Below are positions 1-7,155 of a stretch of DNA of 64,000 nt, piece after piece. Below the pieces are notes generated by a model that worked only from the letters and a program-made list of their open reading frames with translations, was not told the origin of the DNA and did not search any database. The stretch is taken from contig JADJWE010000009.1 of NCBI GenBank assembly GCA_016716525.1, positions 124,001 through 188,000 of the forward strand. The letters are read 5' to 3'. Positions within the stretch are counted from its first letter, which is position 1, and every line of letters begins with the position of its first letter. The position numbers were made by a program, and so were the translations under genes. The DNA is from Candidatus Flexicrinis affinis. Lineage in GTDB: Bacteria; Chloroflexota; Anaerolineae; Aggregatilineales; Phototrophicaceae.

Positions 1-125
1 ACAGCAGCGCCGCAGAGAGCCGATTTTGCGCTTGCTGCCGGTCGAGACGTCCGGCGAGCGAATCGAGGCGGACGCTTCCTAACCGACTGCCTTACGGACT
101 TAAAGCGGGGTTAACGAAATGGCGC

Positions 126-131
126 TATAAT
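126..131 (+). promoter_or_regulatory. -10 box upstream of the HNH gene
   Basis: A consensus TATAAT lies 45 bases before the HNH start codon. No good -35 hexamer sits at 16-18 bases; TTAAAG at 100-105 is the nearest, with a 20-base spacer. Transcription would start near 138 and give a short leader. The call rests on the -10 hexamer only. Confidence 0.45.
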
Positions 132-175
132 CTTGTGACGAATCGCGCAACTGAGGACGTGTACTTGAGGTTCGC

Positions 176-727
176 GTGGGCGACAATGGGTTAGTATCAC
201 AAGGACGAGTTCTACTGCTGAACGGCTCGACATGGGAACCGCTGGCGGTCGTCAGCCTTCCCCGGGCCATCAATCTGGTCATCGCCGAGAAGGCGGTGAT
301 CGTCGAACAGACCGGCGAGTTCTTACGGACCGTGAGGTCTCGATTCCCCGTCCCCTCGGTGATCGCGCTGCGGCGCTACATCAACGTGCCGCGCCGGCAG
401 GCGCATTGGTCGCGCAAAGGGGTGCTTTTGCGCGATAACTTTGTCTGCATTTACTGCGGCGTGATGCCCGGGTCGATCAGCCACAACAAGGTGCTGGCGA
501 AGGACGACTTCACTATCGATCACATCGTGCCGCGAAGCCGGGGCGGCAAGGATCAGTGGACGAATACCGCCTGCGCCTGCTACCACTGCAATCATCGCAA
601 AGGGAGCAGGCTGCCGCACGAGGCCGGCCTGAAGATGCTCTGGGAGCCCAAGACACCGCGCACCAGCTACTTGGTGATCGCGGTGGGCAGCGGCCCCGAC
701 GCGTGGAAACGCTATATCGAAGTCTAG
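176..727 (+). CDS. HNH endonuclease family protein
   Basis: A 183-residue protein with a GTG start at 176, chosen because TTGAGG lies 5 bases upstream. It has a zinc-knuckle HNH core: CIYC at residues 91-94, DHIVPRSRGG at 115-124, W128 and N130, and CYHCN at 135-139. The N-terminal 80 residues form a conserved-looking beta-rich region typical of the long single-domain HNH proteins of Chloroflexota, Actinobacteria and Cyanobacteria. The family binds and nicks DNA, but the substrate of this stand-alone type is not established. It has its own promoter and terminator and no phage or restriction partner nearby. Confidence 0.85.
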   Translation: MGDNGLVSQGRVLLLNGSTWEPLAVVSLPRAINLVIAEKAVIVEQTGEFLRTVRSRFPVPSVIALRRYINVPRRQAHWSRKGVLLRDNFVCIYCGVMPGSISHNKVLAKDDFTIDHIVPRSRGGKDQWTNTACACYHCNHRKGSRLPHEAGLKMLWEPKTPRTSYLVIAVGSGPDAWKRYIEV

Positions 728-757
728 GCCCCTGATCGCATTGACTCGGGGGCTTTT
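728..757 (+). terminator. Rho-independent terminator after the HNH gene
   Basis: GCCCC at 728-732 pairs with GGGGC ending at 753, followed by TTTT. It lies directly after the HNH stop and between two convergent genes. Confidence 0.5.
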
Positions 758-1450
758 CTATTTCGGCCACGGCCGCTCGGCGTTGTAGAAGACGTAGTAC
801 AGCACTGCCGATGCGATCAAGAACACCGTCACAATGGCGGCGACCATTTGTGCATCGCCACCCTCGCCAATCATGATCAAACCGACCCCGGTGACGATGA
901 TCGCCGAGACGATCATCCGAATCACAGGGGTACTGCGGTAGCGATGCGGCAGCGACGTATCGGCAGCGGCGCGTTCACGGGCGGTCATCGGCCTGTATGT
1001 GACCGCATTCATCATCGATGTCGAACCGCCCCGGCCCATGCGACCGGCCTTATCCTCGATCGACCGGAACACCTTCAACGCGCCTTGAGCAGAAATCGCC
1101 CGCATGTCTCCAAGCAGGATGTGTAGATCGACGCCGGCGCCGCGTGCACGATTCACGAGGTTGTTGAGCATTAGCGTGTCGTCGCTCGGGTCGACACCGG
1201 GTAGACCGTCCACCATCGAGATATACGCCAACAGCCGCCGCACGTGCTCGACCGGCGCCAACGCATTCCACAGCGGCGCGTGCCGTTCCCCGCTCAGGTC
1301 GGCCCGCAGCGGCGCGACCAATTCCCGAATGTAGGCGTCCTGCTCTGCTGTCGTGTCGGGCCGCAGGTACTCGTCCATCAGCTGAAACAGGGCGCGCGGA
1401 TCGCTGCGCAGACGTGTGCTCAATCGGTCGATGACGTCATATTCGGTCAT
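758..1450 (-). CDS. Conserved hypothetical protein with two C-terminal membrane helices
   Basis: A 230-residue protein starting at ATG 1450. The first 165 residues are soluble, mostly helical and charged. Two hydrophobic helices follow at about 178-196 and 203-222, and the short tail ends in RPWPK. The large domain would therefore face one side of the membrane on a C-terminal hairpin anchor. No catalytic motif is visible and I do not recognise the family. It is convergent with the HNH gene, and the insertion sequence at 1541 landed 90 bases upstream of its start, possibly separating it from its own promoter. Confidence 0.7.
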   Translation of the reverse strand: MTEYDVIDRLSTRLRSDPRALFQLMDEYLRPDTTAEQDAYIRELVAPLRADLSGERHAPLWNALAPVEHVRRLLAYISMVDGLPGVDPSDDTLMLNNLVNRARGAGVDLHILLGDMRAISAQGALKVFRSIEDKAGRMGRGGSTSMMNAVTYRPMTARERAAADTSLPHRYRSTPVIRMIVSAIIVTGVGLIMIGEGGDAQMVAAIVTVFLIASAVLYYVFYNAERPWPK

Positions 1451-1574
1451 AGCTTTGGCTAACTCCGGCGGCGGCGCTCTTCATAGGCGAGCGATGATCC
1501 CATTATACGCGGCACGTTCACGATTAAGGCGGATGCCAACTGACCTAACCCCGATTCAACGGACGGCAAGAATG

Positions 1575-2713
1575 TCAGGGGCAAGCGAGTTGCTCGAAAT
1601 CAGCAGGGCTGAGATAGCCCAAGGCTGAGTGCCGCCGCTGACGGTTGTACCACACCTCGATGTACTCGAAGATCGCCTTACGAGCCGCCGCGCGGGTCGG
1701 AAACGGACGGTCGGCGCACTCGGTCTTCAGCGTTCCCCAGAAGCTCTCCTGCATGGCGTTGTCATAGCAGCGCCCGACATCACTCATGCTGAGGGTCACC
1801 TGGTCGTTCTCCAACAGGCGCAGGTAATCGTCGCTGGTGTATTGACTGCCCTGGTCGGAATGGTGCAGGCGCGGTGCACCCCGCCGCCCCACCGCCAGCC
1901 GCCACGCGTCACAAACCAGTGTTTTGGTCGGGCGGTCACTCATCGCCCACCCCACTATGCGCCGCGAAAACACATCTTGAATGCCTGCCAGATACAGCCA
2001 TCCCTCGCGGGTCGCGATGTAGGTGATATCCGACAGCCACTTTTCGTTCGACTGCTTGGCCGTGAAGTCGCCTGCCAGCAGGTTCGGAGCGCGGCGGTGG
2101 GTCGCATCGCGCTGGGTAGTCGTCTTGAAGCGCCGTCGCCCTTTGGTCTGTAAGCCCATCTGGCGCATTAGCCGCGCAATCCGGTGCTTGCCCGCCCGCT
2201 CGCCATGTGCCCGCAGTTCCGCCTGAACGCGCAGCGTGCCATAGGTCTGGCGGCTCGCCTCATGGACCGCTCGGATCCGTGCGCTCAGCCCGTGATTGGC
2301 TTGCGCGCGACGGCTGGGCGTGCGTTTCAGCCAGTCGTAGAACCCGCTCACCGACACCTTCAGCACCGCACACAACCGTCGCAGCGGATACACCCTCCGC
2401 TCCTCGGCGATGAACCGGTAGCGGCTCACGACTCCCCCCGCGAGAACACCTGGATGGCTTTTTTTAGGATATCCCGCTCCTGCTTGACGATCTCCAGCTC
2501 GCGCTTCAACCGCCGCAGCTCCGCTTGCTCCGCCCGCGCTTCGCTCGGTTCCAGCCGCTCGTCCTGCACCCGGTAGCGCTGCTGCCACTTGTAGATCAGT
2601 CCTGGCGTCAGATCCAAGTCGCGTTCGATCTGCGCAATCGTCCGCGTCTTCTCCGCCACCATCGCCAATACGTCCCGCTTGAACTCCTCGGTGTACTTCT
2701 TGTAGCGTCCCAT
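1575..2713 (-). CDS. IS3-family transposase OrfAB, made by -1 frameshifting
   Basis: The active transposase is expected as a fusion. Ribosomes read orfA from 2713 to the A7 run and slip back one base into orfB, continuing to the stop at 1575. The orfB part carries the HTH_21 region, then the DDE integrase core: the first Asp in SDITYIATREGW, the second in HSDQGSQYTS, and Glu in QESFWGTLKTE. The C-terminal WYNRQRRHSALGYLSP signature of IS3/IS150 transposases is present. All catalytic residues are intact. The sequence upstream of the slip site in the orfB frame is only the shadow of orfA. Confidence 0.92.
2426..2713 (-). CDS. IS3-family transposase OrfA (InsE-like)
   Basis: A 95-residue protein that binds the terminal repeats. 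It begins with a helix-turn-helix (about residues 8-50: EEFKRDVLAMV, then GLIYKWQQRY) and ends with a leucine-zipper-like coiled coil at about 60-90. Both are standard for IS3-family OrfA. It overlaps orfB by about 40 codons, and the zero-frame stop at 2426 lies just past the frameshift site. On its own OrfA normally acts as a regulator of transposition. Confidence 0.92.
   Translation of the reverse strand: MGRYKKYTEEFKRDVLAMVAEKTRTIAQIERDLDLTPGLIYKWQQRYRVQDERLEPSEARAEQAELRRLKRELEIVKQERDILKKAIQVFSRGES
2459..2465 (-). promoter_or_regulatory. Programmed -1 frameshift site of the insertion sequence
   Basis: Seven consecutive A residues on the minus strand, read as CTA AAA AAA G in the orfA frame. 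Slipping back one base on A AAA AAA joins the Leu-Lys-Lys of OrfA to the Lys-Lys-Ser-His-Pro of OrfB in open frame. This is the usual IS3-family arrangement, so this frame change is functional, unlike the other indels in the window. Confidence 0.85.
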
Positions 2714-2831
2714 CGTCCTCTCCTTACGCTCAGTCTAACGGACATTTTCTCCGTCCGCTAAACTGGGGAAAGGTCAAACGGAGGAGATATTGTCAGGACG
2801 GCGATTACAGACTATAATTTCAAGATATCCC

Positions 2832-2875
2832 CCCAACCGCTTCGGTGGTTGGGTTGAAGCCGCGAAAGCGGCTTC
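2832..2875 (+). other. Tandem tetraloop hairpins upstream of the NYN gene
   Basis: Two adjacent perfect hairpins. The first (2832-2853) has a 9-bp stem including one G-T pair and a TTCG loop. The second (2856-2875) has an 8-bp stem with a GAAA loop. UUCG and GNRA loops are the most stable RNA tetraloops, so this is probably a structured transcribed leader. No T-run follows directly, so it is not a classical terminator. Confidence 0.65.
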
Positions 2876-2917
2876 TCGTATTTATTTCGTATCACACCGA
2901 ACAAATCAGGAATCTCG

Positions 2918-3547
2918 ATGAAAGCGAATGTCTATATAGATGGATTCAATCTCTACTACGGGTGTCTAAAGGGAACTCCATACAAGTGGCTCGATGTCTC
3001 AATGCTGGCTCAAGCGCTTCTCCCCACTGACACCATTCACCACATAAAGTATTTCACCGCTAAAGTCTCAGCACGCCCAAACGATCCCGACCAGCCCATG
3101 CGCCAGCAGACCTACTTGCGAGCGCTAGAAACGCTTCCGAATCTTGAGATCGTCTTTGGCCGCTTCCAGACTCGAGACGTCTATATGCCGCTGGTCAATC
3201 CAGTCGGCCAACAGAACAGAGCATACGTAACCCGCACCGATGAAAAAGGCTCGGACGTCAACCTCGCGCTCCACATGCTGCATGATGGTCACCGCGGCGA
3301 CTATGAGTTGGCGGTAATCGTCTCAAACGACGCCGATCTCGTTGAAGCTATCCGTCTCGTGCGGCGGGATCTGCACCTTCCTGTTGGCGTACTGAATCCG
3401 CAGATAAAGGCTCCTCGTCCCAGTGTCGACCTTAGGCGTGAGGCAACGTTCATCAAGTCGATCACCAAGCAGCATCTCAAGGCCAGTCAATTCCCGCTGA
3501 CGTTGACTGACGCGTCCGGCGTCATCACCAAGCCGACGAGCTGGTAA
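2918..3547 (+). CDS. NYN-domain (LabA/DUF88-like) putative RNase
   Basis: A 209-residue protein with the PIN-like NYN fold. The acidic metal-binding set is visible: D8 and N11 in YIDGFNLYYG, D113 in KGSDVNLALHM, and D138/D140 in VSNDADLVEAI. NYN proteins are metal-dependent ribonucleases or RNA-binding proteins, and this stand-alone type occurs widely in accessory regions. Its codon usage and base composition are less GC-rich than its neighbours, which suggests transfer. It follows two stable hairpins and a mobile element, and the next gene is convergent 5 bases away. Confidence 0.85.
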   Translation: MKANVYIDGFNLYYGCLKGTPYKWLDVSMLAQALLPTDTIHHIKYFTAKVSARPNDPDQPMRQQTYLRALETLPNLEIVFGRFQTRDVYMPLVNPVGQQNRAYVTRTDEKGSDVNLALHMLHDGHRGDYELAVIVSNDADLVEAIRLVRRDLHLPVGVLNPQIKAPRPSVDLRREATFIKSITKQHLKASQFPLTLTDASGVITKPTSW

Positions 3548-3551
3548 CCCC

Positions 3552-5060
3552 TCACCCGCGCACGAACAGCACCGCGACGTCGTCCTCGTAGGCGACCGAC
3601 CACCCCGGCTCGGCACGGAGCGCCCCGGCTAGCGGAGTCTCCGGCTCGACCAGCACGCTGTTGACATCCCACTTCGCCAGTTCGTCCTGCCAGCCCGGAT
3701 CGGCGCGGTGGATGGCGATGTACTCCCACGTGAAGGCGCGGTACAGATCGGCGCGGCCGTCTATGAACACCGGGTACTCGCGCGCGAAGTAGATCAGGTA
3801 GCCGCCGAAGTTCCAACTGTTGAACAACCGCTGCGGCGGCGCGATGCGGTTGAGCGCCTCGACCGCGTCGATGGGCAGGCGCTCGCGCAGTTCCTTGTCG
3901 AGGTTGACAGGCGTCAGTGTGAACGTGACGTACATCACGCTGGCGAACCCAATGGCCGCGATCAGCACGGCGTTGAGGCGCGCGCGGCGCGGCGTGACGT
4001 TGGTCGTGCGGCCGATGCGGATGCCGCGATCGGCACCGAGGTGGGCGACGTGGATCGACAGCGGGATGACCGCGATGCTGGTGGCGAATGCGATGTGCCG
4101 CGCGCTGGTAAGCGCCATGTACGACGCCCCGGCCACCATGATGACCTCGACGAAGTTGACCCGCCGCGAGTCGAGCGCGATCGCCAGCGCAGTGAGCGCG
4201 ACCGTGGCGAAGAACGGGATCATCTCGACGCGGGCCAGCGACGGCGCGCGCCACTCCTCGATGAAGATCGGCTGGAAGTCGAAGCCGATGGTGTCGATCG
4301 GCACGGTGAGCATCTGCGGGCCGTACGGGTTGAGGAACGGGATCAGCGCGGCGGCGGCGATGCACGGCGCGAGGAACAACGCGATCTTGCGAAGCTCGGC
4401 ACGCAGGTCGGGCGTCGCGGGCTGAGCGATCCCCAGCGCAGCGGCGGCGCGGGGCGGCAGCACGCGGCGGAACACGATCAGGTTGACGACCATGCCGGCG
4501 GCGGCCGCCATCAGGATCAGCGCGCCTTGCGGCCATCCGCCGTGCAGGTTGATCCACAGCACGAACATCGGTGGCAGAATCCACAGCCGCCACACGCTGC
4601 GCCCGCGCAGAGAACCGTACACCAGCCACAGTGTGACGGCCGCGAGGATGAAGCTGAGCATCAGCGGGCGCGCGCCCCAGAAGATCGACGCGGACGTGGC
4701 CCCCAGCACGGTGATGAACGCTTTCAGGTACGGCCCGCCGTGCATGGTGCGATACAGCACGGCCATCCCGAGCATGCCGCACAGGACGGCGTACAGCGAC
4801 AGCCCGACATGCCCCAACGTCTGCCAGAACGCGACCAGCACGGGCTGGGCTAACCATTCGTGCTGCAAGCGCGCCTCGCTGCCGGCGAACGTGTACGAGA
4901 ACTGATCGGCCTGCACGATGCGGCCGGCGGCCAGATTCTGCTCGCCGCTGCGCAGCTGCCACCACACGTCCGGATCGTTCTGTACGCGCAGGCCGACGAC
5001 CGGCAGCAGCAGCCACAGGATGATCGTCAGCGTGCGCGAGATGGTGAGGTTGCGGAGCAT
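3552..5060 (-). CDS. Polytopic membrane protein, possible GT-C-like glycosyltransferase
   Basis: A 502-residue protein with about ten hydrophobic segments between residues 10 and 385, and a C-terminal soluble domain of about 110 residues. Near the N terminus, NDPDVWWQLRSGE resembles the first-loop acidic motif of membrane glycosyltransferases and oligosaccharide transferases. The C-terminal FNSWNFGGYLIYF and PVFIDGRADLY are signatures of a family annotated as hypothetical membrane proteins in Actinobacteria and Chloroflexota. It probably handles a lipid-linked sugar outside the membrane, but no substrate can be inferred. The frame is intact. Confidence 0.65.
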   Translation of the reverse strand: MLRNLTISRTLTIILWLLLPVVGLRVQNDPDVWWQLRSGEQNLAAGRIVQADQFSYTFAGSEARLQHEWLAQPVLVAFWQTLGHVGLSLYAVLCGMLGMAVLYRTMHGGPYLKAFITVLGATSASIFWGARPLMLSFILAAVTLWLVYGSLRGRSVWRLWILPPMFVLWINLHGGWPQGALILMAAAAGMVVNLIVFRRVLPPRAAAALGIAQPATPDLRAELRKIALFLAPCIAAAALIPFLNPYGPQMLTVPIDTIGFDFQPIFIEEWRAPSLARVEMIPFFATVALTALAIALDSRRVNFVEVIMVAGASYMALTSARHIAFATSIAVIPLSIHVAHLGADRGIRIGRTTNVTPRRARLNAVLIAAIGFASVMYVTFTLTPVNLDKELRERLPIDAVEALNRIAPPQRLFNSWNFGGYLIYFAREYPVFIDGRADLYRAFTWEYIAIHRADPGWQDELAKWDVNSVLVEPETPLAGALRAEPGWSVAYEDDVAVLFVRG

Positions 5061-5220
5061 GCGCGTGTCCGGTCGGGTGCGGGTGGATGACCCCTCTATG
5101 GTACACGCCGCGGGACGGAGCGAGTGTGAAGAAACAGGGGGAGAGGTGAAAAGGGGGAACGAGGAAAGGGCTAAGTTGGCGCGGGTGGAACCAGCCTCCG
5201 CTGCCCTGTACGCAATCAGA

Positions 5221-5345
5221 CCTCACCCCCGGCCCCTCTCCCGAGGAGAGGGGAGAAAGACACGCCGGATTTGAAAGCCCCTCTCCCCTTGAGGGAGAGG
5301 GGTTTGGGGAGAGGGGCAGCGGAGCGTCAGCGACGCGGGGTGAGG
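5221..5345 (+). repeat. Palindromic intergenic repeat, family A (long form)
   Basis: The element starts CCTCACCCCC and ends GGGGTGAGG, so its ends are inverted copies. It contains two hairpins, cccctctcc-centred at 5233-5253 and 5279-5302. Related pieces occur at 25560, 29539, 42784, 48975, 56699, 56880 and 61668. It fills most of the 348-base gap between two minus-strand genes. The rest of the gap (5061-5220) shows nothing recognisable. Confidence 0.75.
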
Positions 5346-5384
5346 TTTCTTTAGGCAGGGATTTGGGGTGAGATCCGCAGCGCC

Positions 5385-5411
5385 CGCGGGCGACCCGCCG
5401 GGTCGCCCCTA
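5385..5411. repeat. Short palindromic repeat, family D, overlapping the dus stop codon
   Basis: GGGCGACCCGCCGGGTCGCC followed by CCTAC. A close copy, centred on GACCCGGCGGGTC, is at 29587-29608, and a weaker one is at 11478-11507. The minus-strand stop codon of the dihydrouridine synthase (5409-5411) lies in its CCTAC tail. Confidence 0.5.
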
Positions 5412-6414
5412 CAGTACCGGTTCCAGCGCTCGCTCGATGTCGTCCAGCGACTCGGCGCGCACGATTCCATCGCGGATGGTTGTGGCGTCCGGCATGCCGA
5501 CGGTGTACTTGCACAGTTGGCCGCGCAGCTCGCGGATCGCCTTGACCTCGACCATGCGGGTCGTCTCCAGCGTCAGCCGCGCCTGATACAGGCAGGTCTG
5601 CGCGCGTTCCTGCACGGTCGGCTCGGGGAGCGGCTCGCCAGTCGTCAGCTCGTGGTGGATCTGCTTGAAGATCCACGGGTTTGCCCAGCGCCGCGCGGCC
5701 GATCATCACGCCATCGCATCCGGTCTGTTCGAGCATGCGGCGGGCGTCGTCGGCGCAGGTCACGTCGCCGTTGCCGAAGACCGGGATGGTCGTCACGGCG
5801 TCTTTGACCTGCCGGATGATGTCCCAGTCGGCGGTGCCGGTGAACCCCTGCGAGGCGAAGCGGGCGTGTACGGCGATCATCTGTGCGCCAACGTCCTGCG
5901 CGGCTTTGGCGAACGGCACCGCGGTGATGATGCCGTCGTCAAACCCGGCGCGCACCTTGACGGTCACCGGCACGTCGACGGCCTTGACGCACGCTTCCAC
6001 GACGGCGGTCGCGCTGCACACGTCGCGCAGCAGGGCCGCGCCGCCGCCCTTCTTGACGACCTTCGGCACCCAGCAGCCCATGTTGATGTCGACCATCGCC
6101 GCGCCGTAGTCCACGACGATGCGCGAGGCCTCGGCCATCACTGCCGGGTCGTTGCCGAACAGTTGGACGGCGAACGGGCGCTCCTCGGGCCGCCAGTCGA
6201 AGTACTGCAGGCTGGTCTTGAGGCCGCCCTTGAACTGCAGCGGCACGCTCGACAGCAGCTCGGTGCAGACCAGCCCCACGCCGCCGATCTCGCGGCACAG
6301 CCGGCGGAAGGCGTGGTTGGTCTGCCCGGCCATCGGCGCAAGGCTGAGGGGCGGGTCGATGGTCATGTCCCCGATCTGGACGGGGTTGAGGAGGGTTCGA
6401 GTCTCGGCAATCAT
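5409..6414 (-). CDS. dus: tRNA-dihydrouridine synthase, with one frameshift
   Basis: An FMN-dependent enzyme that reduces uridine to dihydrouridine in tRNA. The N-terminal part shows LAPMAGQTNHAFRRL, the active-site region VDINMGCWVPKVVKKGGGAALL with its catalytic Cys, and the barrel motif VFGNGDV followed by GCDGVMIGRAALG. The frame breaks at the T3 run 5680-5682. Removing one base gives GNPWIFKQIHHEL and continues to the stop at 5409, a normal 334-residue DusB-type protein. The unshifted frame instead runs on through the neighbouring membrane gene and has no protein-like character. The enzyme is divergent from slyD. Confidence 0.88.
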
Positions 6415-6440
6415 CGCGATTCTATCGTGTGTTTGACGGC

Positions 6441-6492
6441 ATTATACGGGATGCGCGCCGTCCTATACAGAACCGATTGCCGGCCCTATAAT
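6441..6492. promoter_or_regulatory. Divergent promoter region between dus and slyD
   Basis: TATAAT occurs on the minus strand at 6446-6441, about 27 bases before dus, and on the plus strand at 6487-6492, about 49 bases before slyD. Clear -35 boxes are not evident for either. The spacing fits two back-to-back promoters. Confidence 0.5.
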
Positions 6493-6540
6493 ACGTCGGT
6501 TCCGGAAATTACGGTCTGACGCAGACAGGGATACCCACCC

Positions 6541-7051
6541 ATGAGTGACACGATTGGCAGCGAAAAGGTCGTCAGCCTCGCGCTGACGTTGACGGTCGAC
6601 GGCGAAGTCGTCGAGGAATACAGCGCCGAAGAACCGTTCGATTATCTGCACGGCGCGGAGAACGTCGTCCCGGGCCTCGAGGCCGCGCTGGACGGCCGCA
6701 AGGTTGGCGATAAGCTGACGGTGACGGTCCCGCCCGCTGAGGGCTTCGGCGAGTACGACCCCGAGGACTTCGAGGTCTTCGACGAGGACGATCTGGAAGG
6801 TGCCGAGCTGGGCGCGGCGGTCGTGCTCGAAGACGAGGACGGCTATCTGTTCGAAGGCATCATCACCGAGATCAACGACGGCGAGATCAAAGTCGACTTC
6901 AACCCGATGTGGGCCGGCAAGACGCTCAACTATCAGGTCGAAGTGCTGGGCGTGCGCGACGCCGACGCCGAGGAACTCGAGCACGGGCATCCACACGGCA
7001 CGGACATGGACGAGTACGAGGACGACGAGGATTGGGAGAGACGAGGAGTAG
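6541..7051 (+). CDS. slyD: FKBP-type peptidyl-prolyl isomerase SlyD
   Basis: A cytoplasmic chaperone and prolyl isomerase. It has the split FKBP domain with the inserted IF flap: residues 1-70 including EPFDYLHGAENVVPGLE, the flap at about 70-125 with PPAEGFGEYDPEDFEVF, then FNPMWAGKTLNYQVEVLGV. The tail is acidic with a short HGHPHG metal-binding stretch instead of the long His-rich tail of E. coli SlyD. The direct frame passes the terminator at 7091 into sequence antisense to the next gene. One extra base at about 7036-7041 explains this; without it the protein ends DWEDEE at 7051, 169 residues. Confidence 0.85.
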
Positions 7052-7090
7052 GCGCTTCGCCGTCTTTCCCGACAACTCAACTTGTGAATC

Positions 7091-7121
7091 ACCAGCGCGG
7101 AGGAATCGCCTCCGCGCTGGT
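7091..7121. terminator. Bidirectional terminator between slyD and the M4 peptidase
   Basis: A perfect 13-bp stem (7091-7103 with 7109-7121) and a 5-base loop, followed by TTGATT. It sits between convergent genes and can serve both. Its position is the main argument that slyD ends at 7051. Confidence 0.8.
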
Positions 7122-7155
7122 TGATTCTGAGCTAAGGACGACGTGCAGCGGTCAG

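Larger units (their letters stand above)
1541..2776 (-). mobile_element. Complete IS3-family insertion sequence
   Basis: A 1236-bp element. Both ends begin 5'-TGACCT reading inward, and the terminal inverted repeats (1541-1576 and 2741-2776) match at 27 of 36 positions. The triplet AAC occurs at 1538-1540 and again at 2777-2779, a 3-bp target duplication as expected for IS3. Inside are orfA and orfB in overlapping frames with a slippery A7 run. Nothing inside appears broken, so it may be recent and active. It is inserted between two genes and interrupts no visible coding frame. Confidence 0.93.

Noticed and set aside
2..82. Short open plus-strand stretch ending in TAA at 80-82, possible end of an upstream gene
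   Set aside because: Twenty-six codons without a motif are not enough support in GC-rich DNA.
3487..6414. A 975-codon minus-strand frame continuing from dus through the membrane gene
   Set aside because: Only the first 245 codons are Dus. The rest is Arg/Ala/His-rich shadow of the 3552-5060 gene after a one-base shift at 5680.
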